Translations under genes and position numbers: made by a program | From: Amycolatopsis mediterranei | GTDB lineage: Bacteria; Actinomycetota; Actinomycetes; Mycobacteriales; Pseudonocardiaceae | DNA length: 64,000 bases | Direction of reading: 5' to 3' | Assembly: GCF_026017845.1 (NCBI RefSeq) | Contig: NZ_CP100416.1 | Coordinates: 7,565,326 to 7,629,325 of the forward strand | Notes under the pieces: generated by a model | Seen by the model: only the letters and a program-made list of their open reading frames with translations | Told to the model about the DNA's origin: nothing | Databases searched by the model: none | In this document: positions 26,845 to 36,004 of the stretch, in pieces | How the letters are laid out: each line of letters starts with the position of its first letter | Position numbering within the stretch: the stretch's first letter is position 1

Positions 26845-27033
26845 GGTCGGTTGTTCCCCTTCGTCGTGCTCCACAGACGACCACCGGTTCCGCGCCCGCC
26901 CCGATCGGCCGCGATGTGGTCGAAGCCGCGACTGTAGGGGGCGAGATCATCGCGCGCCCCGCGTTTCGTCCCGCCGCGACCGAATCGAGACCAGGAATTC
27001 GGCGGCCGCTCTCCGGCCGGGCCGGGGAACTCC
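26845..27033. other. intergenic region between the dispanin unit and era
   Basis: 189 bp upstream of the third dispanin and downstream of era, both on the minus strand. It should hold the promoter of the dispanin unit and the 3' end of the era transcript. A GC-rich partly self-complementary stretch (27000-27032) is the only structure seen. Confidence 0.4.
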
Positions 27034-27945
27034 TCAGAAGCCGAGCCGGCGTAACTGACGGGGGTCGCGCTGCCACTCCTTGGCCACCTTGATGTGCAGG
27101 TCGAGGTAGACCTTCGAGCCGAGCAGCGCCTCGATGTTCTTGCGGGCGGCGGCGCCGACCTCGCGCAGCCGTTCGCCCTTGTGCCCGAGGATGATCCCCT
27201 TCTGGCTGGGCCGTTCCACGAACAGGAACGCGTGCACGTCGATGAGGTCGTCGCGGCCTTCGCGGGGCAGCATCTCCTCGACGGTGACGGCGATCGAGTG
27301 CGGCAGCTCGTCGCGGACGCCTTCCAGCGCCGCCTCGCGGATCAGCTCGGCGACCAGGGTCTGCTCGGGTTCGTCGGTGAGCTCGCCACCGGGGTAGAGC
27401 TGCGGCCCTTCGGGCAGCTTGCCGACGAGCAGGTCCGCGAGCGCGTCCACTTGGAACCCGTCCACTGCGGACACCGGGATCAGCTCGGCGAAGTCCATCA
27501 CCTCCTGCAGCGCGAGCAGTTGCTCGGCGACCTGCTGGGGCTGGACGAGGTCGGTCTTGGTGACGATGCCGAGCACCGGGGTCCCCATACCATTTTTACG
27601 CAGCGCGATCTTCTGCAGCTCGGCGGCGATGAACTTGTCGCCGGGCCCGATCTTCTCGTTCGCCGGCACGCAGAAGCCGACGACGTCCACTTCGGACCAC
27701 GTCGTGTGCACGATGTCGTTGAGCCGCTCGCCGAGCAAGGTGCGCGGGCGGTGCAGGCCGGGCGTGTCGATCAGGACGAGCTGGGCGTCCTCGCGGTGGA
27801 CGATGCCGCGGATCGCGTGCCGGGTGGTCTGCGGCTTGCTGGAGGTGATCGCGACCTTGGTGCCGACGAGGGCGTTGGTCAGCGTCGACTTGCCGGCGTT
27901 GGGCCGGCCGACGAAGCAGGCGAAGCCGGAACGGTGCTCGGTCAT
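27034..27945 (-). CDS. era: GTPase Era
   Basis: 303 residues, family length. G1 is GRPNAGKST (13-21), G2 TTRHAIRG, G3 DTPG and G4 TKTD in place of the usual NKxD, followed by the KH domain (GIILGHKGERLREVGAAARKNIEALLGSKVYLDLHIKVAKEWQRD). Era binds the 3' end of 16S rRNA and assists 30S maturation. ATG 27945 overlaps the preceding stop as ATGA. In order with ybeY and phoH as in most actinobacteria. Confidence 0.95.
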   Translation of the reverse strand: MTEHRSGFACFVGRPNAGKSTLTNALVGTKVAITSSKPQTTRHAIRGIVHREDAQLVLIDTPGLHRPRTLLGERLNDIVHTTWSEVDVVGFCVPANEKIGPGDKFIAAELQKIALRKNGMGTPVLGIVTKTDLVQPQQVAEQLLALQEVMDFAELIPVSAVDGFQVDALADLLVGKLPEGPQLYPGGELTDEPEQTLVAELIREAALEGVRDELPHSIAVTVEEMLPREGRDDLIDVHAFLFVERPSQKGIILGHKGERLREVGAAARKNIEALLGSKVYLDLHIKVAKEWQRDPRQLRRLGF

Positions 27946-28280
27946 CGCTCGCGCACCTCGAGCACCGTGCCGTCGGGGGCGGCGAGGATGATCGGCGCGT
28001 ACTTCGCGATGTCGCGCACGGCGTGCACGGACGCGCCCTTGAGCAGTCCCTCTTCGCTGACGACGGCGGCGGCTTCGATGCCTTCGGCGCCGCTGGACAG
28101 CGCCGCGGCGACCGCGGCCTGCAGCGCGGTGAGCTTGAACGACGGCTGGTCGACCGTGCCCGCCGCGTAGGTGCGGCCATCGGTGTCGCGGACCGCGGCG
28201 CCTTCGGGGGCCTGGATGCGGGCGCGCGAGGACCGGGCGAGTACGACCAGCTTCTGGTCCTCCGCCTCGAGGTCAGGCAT
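27942..28280 (-). CDS. cytidine deaminase-like protein lacking zinc ligands
   Basis: 112 residues corresponding to the small gene between era and the CNNM gene in mycobacteria (Rv2365c position). The pattern AAVRDTDGRTYAAGTVDQPSFKLTALQAAVAAALSSGA follows the cytidine-deaminase fold, but the catalytic HAE/CAE and PCxxC zinc motifs are missing (TALQAAV stands where the HAE would be). Enzymatic deamination is therefore unlikely. The start overlaps the upstream stop by 8 nt, and its stop overlaps the era start. Conserved position suggests a ribosome-biogenesis-linked role, by association only. Confidence 0.75.
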   Translation of the reverse strand: MPDLEAEDQKLVVLARSSRARIQAPEGAAVRDTDGRTYAAGTVDQPSFKLTALQAAVAAALSSGAEGIEAAAVVSEEGLLKGASVHAVRDIAKYAPIILAAPDGTVLEVRER

Positions 28281-29616
28281 GTTCGACGCTCCTGTCGCGT
28301 TCGTCGGGGTGAGGCAGGCGCGTGCGGCGGCGCGTCCGGTCGACGGGGTCCGTCATCGCCTCCGCGTCGGCCGGGTGCACGACCACGGAGGTGATCCGCA
28401 TGCGGCCGCGCCGGTCCTTGCCCCCTTCGGCGAACAGCCGAAGGCCGGCGACCTCGGCTTCGGCCCCCGGTAGCGGGACCCTACCCAGTCGTTCCGCGAG
28501 CAGCCCGCCCACGGTCTCCACGTCGTGGTCTTCGAGGTCGATGCCGAACAGTTCGCCCAGGTCGTCGATGCCCATCCGGGACGACACGCGGACGGCGCCG
28601 CCGTCGAGCTCCTCGACCTCGGGGCGTTCGTCGGCGTCGGATTCGTCGGTGATCTCGCCGACGATCTCTTCGAGGACGTCCTCGATGGTGAGCAGGCCCG
28701 CCGTGCCGCCGTATTCGTCGACGGCGATCGCCATGTGGTTGTGCGAGCGCTGCATTTCCTTGAGCAGCTCGTCGAGCCGTTTCGAGTCGGGGACGAAGGA
28801 CGCCGGGTTCATCACCGAGTCGACGACCGTGCTCGGCCCGTCGGGGTCGAGGTAGCCGGCCATCAGGTCCTTGATGTTGACGACGCCGACGATGTCGTCG
28901 ACGGACTCGTCGATCACCGGCAGCCGGGTGAACCCGGTGCGCAGGGCCAGCGCCAGTGCCTGGCGGACGGTTTTGGTGCGCTCGATCCAGACGATCTCGG
29001 TGCGCGGCACCATCACCTCGCGGGCGACGGTGTCACCGAGTTCGAACACCGAGTGGATCATCTCGCGTTCGGAGTCCTCGACGACGCCGCGCTCCTGGGC
29101 GAGGTCGACGAGCTCGCGCAGCTCGACTTCGGAGGTGAACGGGCCTTCGCGGAAGCCCTGGCCGGGGGTGATGGCGTTACCGATGAGGATGAGCAGCCGG
29201 GACAGCGGGCCGAGGACGGAGCCGAGGACGCGGACGGGCCCGGCGACGTAGCGGCCGATGCGGTAGGGGTGCTGGCGGCCGAGGGTGCGGGGCCCGACGC
29301 CGATGAGGACGTAGCTGACCACGACCATGACGACGGCGGTGACCAGCACGGCCAGGCCGAGCGGCGCCAGGCGGGTACCCACGAACACCGTGACGAGCAC
29401 GGTGGCGGTGAGCTCGCAGCCCAGGCGGAGCAGGAGGAGCAGGTTGATGTGCCGTCGGCGTTCGGCGACGACGGCGGCGAGGTGGCGGGCGCCGGGGAGC
29501 CCGAGCCGGGCGAGGCCGTCGGCCCGGGCCTGCGACACGGTGCTGATCGCGGCGTCCGCCGCCGCGAACACGCCCGCCAGGAGGACGAGCGCGATCGCGA
29601 AGAAAAGCTGTTCCAT
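28273..29616 (-). CDS. hemolysin/CNNM-CorC family membrane protein
   Basis: 447 residues: an N-terminal DUF21/CNNM domain with four membrane helices (1-185), a CBS pair beginning REVMVPRTEIVWIERTKTVRQAL and including LPVIDESVDDIVGVVNIKDLM, and a C-terminal CorC/HlyC domain (DVETVGGLLAERLGRVPLPG). Family members act in Mg2+/Co2+ efflux or resistance. It lies between ybeY and the CDA-like gene, as in M. tuberculosis Rv2366c. Confidence 0.9.
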   Translation of the reverse strand: MEQLFFAIALVLLAGVFAAADAAISTVSQARADGLARLGLPGARHLAAVVAERRRHINLLLLLRLGCELTATVLVTVFVGTRLAPLGLAVLVTAVVMVVVSYVLIGVGPRTLGRQHPYRIGRYVAGPVRVLGSVLGPLSRLLILIGNAITPGQGFREGPFTSEVELRELVDLAQERGVVEDSEREMIHSVFELGDTVAREVMVPRTEIVWIERTKTVRQALALALRTGFTRLPVIDESVDDIVGVVNIKDLMAGYLDPDGPSTVVDSVMNPASFVPDSKRLDELLKEMQRSHNHMAIAVDEYGGTAGLLTIEDVLEEIVGEITDESDADERPEVEELDGGAVRVSSRMGIDDLGELFGIDLEDHDVETVGGLLAERLGRVPLPGAEAEVAGLRLFAEGGKDRRGRMRITSVVVHPADAEAMTDPVDRTRRRTRLPHPDERDRSVEHA

Positions 29617-29625
29617 GGCTGGTGC

Positions 29626-30198
29626 CTAGGGCGTTTCCCCGGCGGGTGGTTCGGCGGCGGCCGGCGCGGGGGCGTCGAGGCCGGCGATGCCGAGGACACG
29701 GTCGTCGGTGTTGCGCTGGGCGTCCCGCTTTTCGAGCGCGGCGACGGCATCCTGGTACTCGCCGAGGATGCGCTTCTGGAGGGCGAACATCTCGCGTTCC
29801 TCGGCGGGTTCGGCGTGGTCGTAGCCGAGGAGGTGGAGCACGCCGTGCACGGTGAGCAGGTGCAGCTCGTCGATCAGGGCGTGGCCCGCGGTCTTGGCCT
29901 GGTCCTTGGCGAACGCCGGGCAGAGCACGATGTCCCCGAGCAGTGCCGGCGACGCGTCGGGCGCGTCGGGGCGGCGGGAGGAGTCGAGCTCGTCCATCGG
30001 GAAGGCCATGACGTCGGTGGGGCCCGGGAGGTCCATCCAGCGTTCGTGCAGGTCTTCCATGACTTCGAGGGTGACGAGGAGGATGGACAGCTCGGCGAGC
30101 GGGCTGACCTCCATCTTGTCGAGGGCGTAGCGGGCGGCGGAGACGATGGACGTCTCGTCGACGTCGACGCCGGACTCGTTGGCGATCTCGATGCTCAC
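29626..30198 (-). CDS. ybeY: endoribonuclease YbeY
   Basis: 190 residues from GTG 30198, which overlaps the phoH stop (GTGA). The zinc site [11 protein letters not shown] gives His118, His122 and His128, the UPF0054 signature. YbeY is a single-strand RNase needed for 16S rRNA 3' processing and ribosome quality control. A C-terminal Ala/Pro tail of about 40 residues extends past the usual end. Located in the conserved phoH-ybeY-CNNM-era group. Confidence 0.94.
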   Translation of the reverse strand: MSIEIANESGVDVDETSIVSAARYALDKMEVSPLAELSILLVTLEVMEDLHERWMDLPGPTDVMAFPMDELDSSRRPDAPDASPALLGDIVLCPAFAKDQAKTAGHALIDELHLLTVHGVLHLLGYDHAEPAEEREMFALQKRILGEYQDAVAALEKRDAQRNTDDRVLGIAGLDAPAPAAAEPPAGETP

Positions 30199-31262
30199 CG
30201 CCGGTTGCCCTTCCAGCCGTCGTTCTGCTGCGCGTCCTGCACGGCCTGCCACTTCTCGTAGGCGTCGACGATGCTGGCGACGAGCCGGTGCCGGACGACG
30301 TCCTGGCTGGTGAGTTCGGCGAAGTGGAGGTCCTCGACGCCGGTGAGGATGTCGCGCACGACGCGCAGGCCGCTGCGCTGCCCGCTGGGCAGGTCGACCT
30401 GGGTGATGTCGCCGGTGACGACGATCTTGGACCCGAAGCCGAGCCGGGTGAGGAACATCTTCATCTGCTCGGGCGTGGTGTTCTGGGCCTCGTCGAGGAT
30501 GATGAAGGCGTCGTTCAGCGTCCGGCCGCGCATGTAGGCGAGCGGCGCGATCTCGATGGTGCCGGCCTGCATCAGCCGCGGGATGGACTCCGGCTCGACC
30601 ATGTCGTGCAGCGCGTCGTAGAGGGGCCGCAGGTACGGGTCGATCTTCTCGTTCAGGGTGCCGGGCAGGTAGCCGAGGCGCTCGCCGGCTTCGACGGCCG
30701 GGCGGGTCAGCACGATGCGGGTGACCTGCTTGGCCTGGAGGGCCTGGACGGCCTTCGCCATGGCGAGGTAGGTCTTGCCGGTGCCGGCGGGGCCGATGCC
30801 GAAGACGACGGTGTGCTTGTCGATGGCGTCGACGTACCGCTTCTGGTTGAGCGTCTTGGGCCGGATGGTCTTGCCGCGGCGGGAGACGATGTTGAGGCTG
30901 AGGACCTCGGCCGGCGAGGCGTCTCCGGTGGAGAGCATGCCGATGGTGCGCCGGACGGTGTCGGGCCCGACCTGCTGGCCGCCGGTGGCGAGCTGCACGA
31001 GCTCGGCGAAGACGCGTTCGGCGAACGCGACGTCGGCGGGGGTGCCGGTCAGGGTGACTTCGTTGCCGCGTACGTGCACGTCAGCGGCAAGGAGCTCCTC
31101 GGCGACGCGCAGGTTCTCGTCGCGGGAGCCGAGCAGGCTGAGAGCGGCAGCGTCAGGGATGGGGAACCGGGACTGAGCCGCCTGGACGGCCGCATCCTCG
31201 GTCTTGGCGACGTCCCCCGGGACGTCGGGTCGGGCGGCTCCACCCGGTACGGTTCCGGCCAC
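30195..31262 (-). CDS. phoH: PhoH-family ATPase
   Basis: 355 residues: a variable N-terminus, a small KH-like region (about 45-95), then the P-loop ATPase with Walker A GPAGTGKT (157-164) and Walker [18 protein letters not shown], and a [12 protein letters not shown] sensor. PhoH/YbeZ is an RNA-associated ATPase that works with YbeY in ribosomal RNA maturation. The GTG start at 31262 is upstream-most; a later one within the first 30 residues is possible. Coupled to ybeY. Confidence 0.93.
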   Translation of the reverse strand: MAGTVPGGAARPDVPGDVAKTEDAAVQAAQSRFPIPDAAALSLLGSRDENLRVAEELLAADVHVRGNEVTLTGTPADVAFAERVFAELVQLATGGQQVGPDTVRRTIGMLSTGDASPAEVLSLNIVSRRGKTIRPKTLNQKRYVDAIDKHTVVFGIGPAGTGKTYLAMAKAVQALQAKQVTRIVLTRPAVEAGERLGYLPGTLNEKIDPYLRPLYDALHDMVEPESIPRLMQAGTIEIAPLAYMRGRTLNDAFIILDEAQNTTPEQMKMFLTRLGFGSKIVVTGDITQVDLPSGQRSGLRVVRDILTGVEDLHFAELTSQDVVRHRLVASIVDAYEKWQAVQDAQQNDGWKGNRR

Positions 31263-31349
31263 GTGGCCTCAGGCCTGCTTTCTCGGTGAGGGACTACGGA
31301 CCCCACCGATGCTACTGGCACCCACCGACAGAACGCAGACGGGTTTCGC

Positions 31350-31718
31350 CTAGTCCTGCTCGGGAGCCCCGAACAACCCCAGCGGCTCCCCGCCCAGGAC
31401 GTGGGCATGGACGTGGAAGACGGTCTGCCCGGCATCCCCATCGGTGTTGAAGACGACCCGATACCCGCTCTCGACGATCCCCTCGAGTTCGGCAACCTGA
31501 CGAGCGGCCGCAACGACATCACTCAGCAGCTGCGGATCCGCGGCGGCAAGCTCCGCAACATTCCGGTACCGCTTCCGGGGCACAACGAGCACGTGAACCC
31601 GAGCCTGCGGCCGAACATCCCGAAACGCAAAGGTGGTCTCATCCTGATACACGACATCAGCAGGGATCTCCCCACCAACGATCCGTTCGAAGAGAGTCTC
31701 AGCATCATTACCGCTCAT
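31350..31718 (-). CDS. HIT-family nucleotide-binding protein
   Basis: 122 residues with the histidine triad HVHAHV (His102, His104, His106) at the C-terminus and the N-terminal ETLFERIVGGEIPADVVYQDE typical of HINT/PKCI-type purine nucleoside phosphoramidases. It hydrolyses AMP-N or AMP-lysine type bonds; the physiological substrate is unknown. Lies 87 bp upstream of phoH on the same strand, between it and rsmE. Confidence 0.92.
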   Translation of the reverse strand: MSGNDAETLFERIVGGEIPADVVYQDETTFAFRDVRPQARVHVLVVPRKRYRNVAELAAADPQLLSDVVAAARQVAELEGIVESGYRVVFNTDGDAGQTVFHVHAHVLGGEPLGLFGAPEQD

Positions 31719-32074
31719 GCGAGCACCCTACCGAGAGCCGCCTTCACCCACCGGCCCCCAACGAAACTCGCGGGGTCCGGGGCTTGCCCCGGCTGGGGGT
31801 CTGGGGGTTTGACCCCCAGAAAACACAACGAAACCAAACCGCGGCTCGACAGCGAGCGAAGCGAGCAGAGAGATGCCGCGGTGGCGGTGAAGCCTGGGGG
31901 TCGCCTCACCGCGACCGCGGCGGCCGCCGGACCGAGGGGGGAGGTGCCCGGCGGAGTCTGTGTCTTCCCAGTGGCGCACCTGAACTTTGGGTGGCGCGTT
32001 AATAGACGAGAGTAACGGGTCGGAGCGTGATCGCGCCATAACTGGGCGCAAAAATATGCCCTTTTCGCCGTGAA
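31719..32074. other. 356-bp intergenic repeat mosaic between rsmE and the HIT gene
   Basis: No gene supported. Holds CCGGGGCTTGCCCCGG (31777-31792), a strong hairpin TCTGGGGGT/ACCCCCAGA with a 3-nt loop (31800-31808 and 31812-31820), a direct repeat GCGAGC-GAA-GCGAGC near 31853, and CCGCGG-bounded inverted segments to about 31920. The last 60 bp are less GC-rich (GCAAAAATATGCCC). It reads as a cluster of intergenic palindromic repeats that could also end the rsmE transcript. Confidence 0.6.
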
Positions 32075-32827
32075 CTACTGCCAACGGGTGGTGAGTGCGC
32101 CGAGGGCGCCGAGGGCCACGGCGGCGGCGGTGGAGGTCCGCAGGACCGTGGTCCCGAGGCGAACGGCCCGCGCTCCCGCGTCCCGAAGCAGGCGAAGTTC
32201 CTCGTCGGTGATCCCGCCCTCCGGCCCCACGACGAGCAGCACGTCCCCGGCGTCGGGTAGCGGCAGGTCGGTGAGCCGCTCGGGGACGTCGGATTCCAGC
32301 ACGATGGCCAGGGACATCGTCGCCACGAGCCCGGCCAGCTCGCCCGTGGTCACCGGTTCGGCGACCTCCGGCACGTGCGCCCGCCGGGCCTGCTTCGCGG
32401 CCGCACGAGCAGTGGCCCGCCACCGCGCGAGCGCCTTCTCCCCGCGCCCGCCGTCTTCCCACTTCGCGACGCTCCGGGCCGCTCGCCACGGGACGATCGC
32501 GTCGGCTCCGGCCTCGGTGGCGAGTTCGACGGCGAGCTCGCCGCGGTCGCCTTTGGCCAGCGCCTGCGCGACCAGCACGCGCAGGCCGGGCGGCTCCTCG
32601 GTCCAGTGCTCCTCGACCGCCAGGGTCAGCAGCGGCTCCCGCCCGGCCTGGACGCCTTCGACGACGCACCGGGCCATCGCCCCGGCGCCGTCGGAGAGGA
32701 CCAGCCGCTCCCCCGCCCGCAGGCGGCGGACGGTGGCCGCGTGCCGGGCTTCCTCGCCGTCGAGGATCGCGCGGCCCGAGGCCGGCACCGACGCGGCGAG
32801 GAAGACCGGCAGGGTGGTGTCGGGCAC
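32075..32827 (-). CDS. rsmE: 16S rRNA m3U1498 methyltransferase RsmE
   Basis: 250 residues: an N-terminal PUA-like domain (RAILDGEEARHAATVRRLRAGERLVLSDGAG) and a SPOUT methyltransferase domain with the knot motifs LLVVGPEGGITDEELRLLRDAGARAVRLGTTVLRTSTAA. It methylates U1498 of 16S rRNA using SAM. It starts 3 bp after the dnaJ stop, the Rv2372c-Rv2373c order of mycobacteria. Confidence 0.94.
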   Translation of the reverse strand: MPDTTLPVFLAASVPASGRAILDGEEARHAATVRRLRAGERLVLSDGAGAMARCVVEGVQAGREPLLTLAVEEHWTEEPPGLRVLVAQALAKGDRGELAVELATEAGADAIVPWRAARSVAKWEDGGRGEKALARWRATARAAAKQARRAHVPEVAEPVTTGELAGLVATMSLAIVLESDVPERLTDLPLPDAGDVLLVVGPEGGITDEELRLLRDAGARAVRLGTTVLRTSTAAAVALGALGALTTRWQ

Positions 32828-32830
32828 GGG

Positions 32831-34000
32831 TCAGCGGTGGTTCTTGGCGCGGAGCTTGGAGAACAGCCCGCCGTGTTTGGTGCCGTTGGACGCCAGTGTC
32901 GGGACCTCTTCGCCGCGCTGCTGGGCCAGCTCGACGAGGAGTTCGCGCTGGGCTTCGTCGAGCTTGGTCGGGACCACGACGTCGATGTGGACGTGCAGGT
33001 CGCCGCGGCCGTCGACGCGGCCGGAGGACCGCAGCCGCGGCATGCCCTTGCCGGTCAGCACGAGCTCGGCGTTGGGCTGGGTGCCCGGCTCGATGTCGAG
33101 TTCGTAGTCGCCGTCGACGAGGGTCGAGATCGGCACCGTGGCGCCGAGCGCGGCCGTGGTCATCGGGATGCGGAAGTTGCAGTGCAGGTCGTGGCCCTGC
33201 CGGACGAAGACCTCGTGCGGGGTCTCGTCGATCTCGACGTACAGGTCACCGGCCGGGCCGCCGCCGGGGCCGACCTCGCCCTGGCCGGACAGCCGGATGC
33301 GCATGCCGTCGCCGACGCCCGGCGGGATCTTGGCGGTGACGTTGCGGCGGGCCCGGATGCGGCCGTCGCCGCCGCACTGGCGGCAGGGGTCGGGGATGAC
33401 CTCGCCGAAGCCGCGGCAGACCGGGCAGGGGCGGGCGGTGACGACCTGGCCGAGGAACGACCGCTGGACGGACTGGACCTCGCCGGCGCCGCCGCAGGTG
33501 TCGCACGTCTTGACCGAGGTGCCCTCGCTGGTGCCCGCACCGCGGCAGAGGTCGCAGACGATCGCCGTGTCGACGGCGATCTCCTTGTCGACCCCGGTGG
33601 CGCACTCCTCGAGGGACAGGCCGAGCCGGATCAGCGCGTCGGAGCCGGGCTGGACGCGGCTGCGCGGGCCGCGCCCGCGGCCACCACCCCCGCCGGCCGC
33701 GCCGAAGAAGGCGTCCATGATGTCGCCCAGGCCGCCGAAGCCGGCGAACGGGTCGCCGCCGCCACCGCCGCCGCGCGCGCCGCCGTCCATCGGGTCGCCG
33801 CCGAGGTCGACGATCTTGCGCTTCTGCGGGTCGGACAGCACCTCGTAGGCCGTCGTGACCTCGCCGAACTTGTGCTGCGCGTCTTCCGACGGGTTGACGT
33901 CGGGGTGCAGCTCCCGGGCCAGCTTCCGGTACGCGCGCTTGATGTCCTGATCGCTCGCGTTCTTGGCCACCCCGAGGATGCCGTAGTAGTCCCTCGCCAC
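32831..34000 (-). CDS. dnaJ: chaperone DnaJ (DnaJ2 type)
   Basis: 389 residues from GTG 34000. J domain with HPD at 32-34 ([12 protein letters not shown]), a Gly-rich linker, four CxxCxGxG zinc repeats ([32 protein letters not shown]), and the C-terminal client-binding domains. It stimulates DnaK ATPase and delivers unfolded clients. Downstream of hrcA on the same strand, so it is the HrcA-linked DnaJ2 paralogue rather than the dnaK-operon copy. Confidence 0.94.
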   Translation of the reverse strand: MARDYYGILGVAKNASDQDIKRAYRKLARELHPDVNPSEDAQHKFGEVTTAYEVLSDPQKRKIVDLGGDPMDGGARGGGGGGDPFAGFGGLGDIMDAFFGAAGGGGGRGRGPRSRVQPGSDALIRLGLSLEECATGVDKEIAVDTAIVCDLCRGAGTSEGTSVKTCDTCGGAGEVQSVQRSFLGQVVTARPCPVCRGFGEVIPDPCRQCGGDGRIRARRNVTAKIPPGVGDGMRIRLSGQGEVGPGGGPAGDLYVEIDETPHEVFVRQGHDLHCNFRIPMTTAALGATVPISTLVDGDYELDIEPGTQPNAELVLTGKGMPRLRSSGRVDGRGDLHVHIDVVVPTKLDEAQRELLVELAQQRGEEVPTLASNGTKHGGLFSKLRAKNHR

Positions 34001-34031
34001 CGTCTCTGCTTCTCCTTCTGCTCTGCCCGGC

Positions 34032-35057
34032 TCAGCGGCCGGCCAGGATCTGCCCCACGTAGTTGGCGACCGCCCGCACCGCGGCGATCGTGCCGGGGTA
34101 GTCCATCCGGGTCGGGCCGACCACCCCCATGCCGCCGAGCACCACGTCGTCGCGGCCGTAGCCGATCGAGACGACCGAGGTGCTGCGCATCTGCTCGTCT
34201 TCATTTTCCTCACCGATGCGCACCGTGATCGCACCGGGGTTGCGCGCGGCGGCCAGCAGCTTGAGCACGACGACCTGTTCCTCGAGCGCCTCGAGGACCT
34301 GGCGCAGCGAACCCGGGAAGTCGGCGACGTTGCGGGTGAGGTTCGCGGTGCCGCCGAGCACCAGGCGTTCTTCGGGGTGTTCGGCCAGTGACTCGACCAG
34401 CACCGTGGTGACGCGGATGAGCGCGTCCCGCAGCTCGCCGGGCGACTTGTCGGGCAGTTCGGCGACCCGCGCCGCGGCGTCGTTGAGCCGGCGCCCGGAC
34501 ATGGCCGCGTTGAGCACGGTGCGGAGCCGGGCGACGTCTTCTTCGGTGATGACGTCGCCGAGGTCGACCGTACGCTGGTCGACGCGCCCGTTGTCGGTGA
34601 TCAGCACCAGCATCAGCCGCGCCGGTGTGAGCGGCACCACTTCGAGGTGGCGCACCTTGGCGTTGGTCAGCATCGGGTACTGGACGACCGCAACCTGCCT
34701 GGTCAGCTGCGCGAGCAGCCGGACCGAGCGCTTGAGGACGTCGTCGAGGTCGGTGCCGCTGTCGAGGAACGTGGTGATGGCGCGGCGCTCGGCCGCGCTC
34801 AGCGGCTTGATCTCCGAGAGCCGGTCGACGAAGAGGCGGTAGCCCTTGTCGGTCGGGACGCGGCCGGCGCTGGTGTGCGGCTGGGTGATGTAGCCCTCTT
34901 CTTCGAGCGTCGCCATGTCGTTGCGCACGGTGGCGCTCGACACACCCAGGTTGTGCCGCTCGACGATCGCCTTGGACCCGACCGGTTCCTGGTTGGACAC
35001 GTAGTCGGCCACGATCGCGCGCAGCACGTCGAAGCGGCGCTCATCCGCGTTGGCCAC
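34032..35057 (-). CDS. hrcA: heat-inducible transcription repressor HrcA
   Basis: 341 residues: an N-terminal winged helix ([68 protein letters not shown]), a GAF-like domain, and a C-terminal [21 protein letters not shown]. HrcA represses chaperone genes through CIRCE elements with GroE as cofactor. No CIRCE (TTAGCACTC-N9-GAGTGCTAA) is present upstream of this gene, so it is probably not autoregulated here. Confidence 0.95.
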   Translation of the reverse strand: MANADERRFDVLRAIVADYVSNQEPVGSKAIVERHNLGVSSATVRNDMATLEEEGYITQPHTSAGRVPTDKGYRLFVDRLSEIKPLSAAERRAITTFLDSGTDLDDVLKRSVRLLAQLTRQVAVVQYPMLTNAKVRHLEVVPLTPARLMLVLITDNGRVDQRTVDLGDVITEEDVARLRTVLNAAMSGRRLNDAAARVAELPDKSPGELRDALIRVTTVLVESLAEHPEERLVLGGTANLTRNVADFPGSLRQVLEALEEQVVVLKLLAAARNPGAITVRIGEENEDEQMRSTSVVSIGYGRDDVVLGGMGVVGPTRMDYPGTIAAVRAVANYVGQILAGR

Positions 35058-35267
35058 CGGTTCCTCACCTACCTCGCTCGCTGCTCGATCCGAGTTTACG
35101 GAAGCCTGAGCCGGTCGCGCTCAACGCGGCCCGCTCCCACCGGGTAAAGAGCACGCAAACCGGCGCCCATGCATTGTTCTGGAAATGGGTTTTCCGCTTG
35201 AAGGGGGAACCGAAAACCGGTTTGCTCCCTCTGAGCCACGCATCCTTCCCCGACTGACGAGGTCGCC
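35058..35267. promoter_or_regulatory. divergent promoter region, hrcA / type VII cargo operon
   Basis: 210 bp between hrcA (minus) and the EbfC-like gene (plus). The segment 35150-35240 is less GC-rich (CATGCATTGTTCTGGAAATGGG, AACCGAAAACCGGTTTGC) and includes AACCGaaAACCGGTT partial symmetry. It is the likely promoter of the cargo operon. No CIRCE element found. Confidence 0.4.
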
Positions 35268-35687
35268 GTGAACAATTTTGACCCGGCTTCGGCCGGAATG
35301 CCCGAAATCGCCCGGCGCGCCGCCGAAGCGAAGGCCCGGCTGCAGCGTGTCTCGGCGACCGCCACGAGCGCCGACGGGGCCGTCACGGTCACCGTCAACA
35401 CCGCCGGTGCGCTGCAGGAACTCAGCTTCGGCCCGCGGGCGGACGAGCTGCCGCGGACCCGGCTGGCCCAGGCGGTCCTGGCCGCGGCGCGCCGGGCCCA
35501 GCTCGACGCGGCGCAGCAGCTGACCGGCATCATGGCGCCGGTGATCGGCGAGCGCAGCGAGGCGATGGAATTCCTCAAGGAACAGATTCCGGCGCCCGAA
35601 GTTCCCGAAGAACGCACCGGAGAACCGCGCCGGAAACCGCCGTCCGACGACGACTTCGGCAACCCGATCCTGCGCCGGGGGCTCTGA
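35268..35687 (+). CDS. YbaB/EbfC-family protein, type VII cargo locus
   Basis: 139 residues from GTG 35268: an N-terminal helix (MPEIARRAAEAKARLQRV), a beta pair (TSADGAVTVTVNTAGALQELSFGP) and a C-terminal helix (LAQAVLAAARRAQLDAAQQLTGIM), the EbfC/YbaB core, followed by a charged tail. In Pseudonocardiaceae such divergent EbfC paralogues lead operons encoding EspC-like and ESX-secreted proteins, rather than acting as the recR-linked nucleoid protein. The stop overlaps the next start as TGATG. Confidence 0.75.
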   Translation: MNNFDPASAGMPEIARRAAEAKARLQRVSATATSADGAVTVTVNTAGALQELSFGPRADELPRTRLAQAVLAAARRAQLDAAQQLTGIMAPVIGERSEAMEFLKEQIPAPEVPEERTGEPRRKPPSDDDFGNPILRRGL

Positions 35688-36004
35688 TGGCGATGCGGGT
35701 CGACTTCGACGTCCTCGGCGGGCACGAGGACGACGTCCGCGAGATCGCCGCCAAGGTCCAGCAGGCGCTCGACGCCGCCGGCACCGCGCAGGCCCTCGAC
35801 TTCGACGCGTTCGGTCTGGTCGGCCAGGTCTTCGCGCTCCCCATCCAGGCGTGGCTGACCACCGCCGACGGCTTCCTCACCGCGGCGGTCGAAGCCGGCC
35901 ACGAAGTCGCGGACCGGGTGAAGACCGCGCACACGGCGTTCCGCGAGCACGAGCAGAAGACGAAGTGCCTGATCGAAGGCATCGGCAAGGAGCTGCCGGC
36001 ATGA
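35687..36004 (+). CDS. EspC-like type VII secretion target
   Basis: 105 residues, no signal peptide, mostly helical in two helices separated near residue 55, with IQAWLTTADGF at the turn and a C-terminal helix HTAFREHEQKTKCLIEGIGKEL. Size and pattern match the EspC/DUF2580 ESX-secreted family, which co-folds with a partner and depends on a type VII secretion system. The strict WXG100 motif is absent. Coupled to both neighbours (TGATG and ATGA). Assignment rests on pattern and context. Confidence 0.65.
   Translation: MAMRVDFDVLGGHEDDVREIAAKVQQALDAAGTAQALDFDAFGLVGQVFALPIQAWLTTADGFLTAAVEAGHEVADRVKTAHTAFREHEQKTKCLIEGIGKELPA

Noticed and set aside
35058-35110. CIRCE element before hrcA
   Set aside because: No TTAGCACTC-N9-GAGTGCTAA or near match was found.
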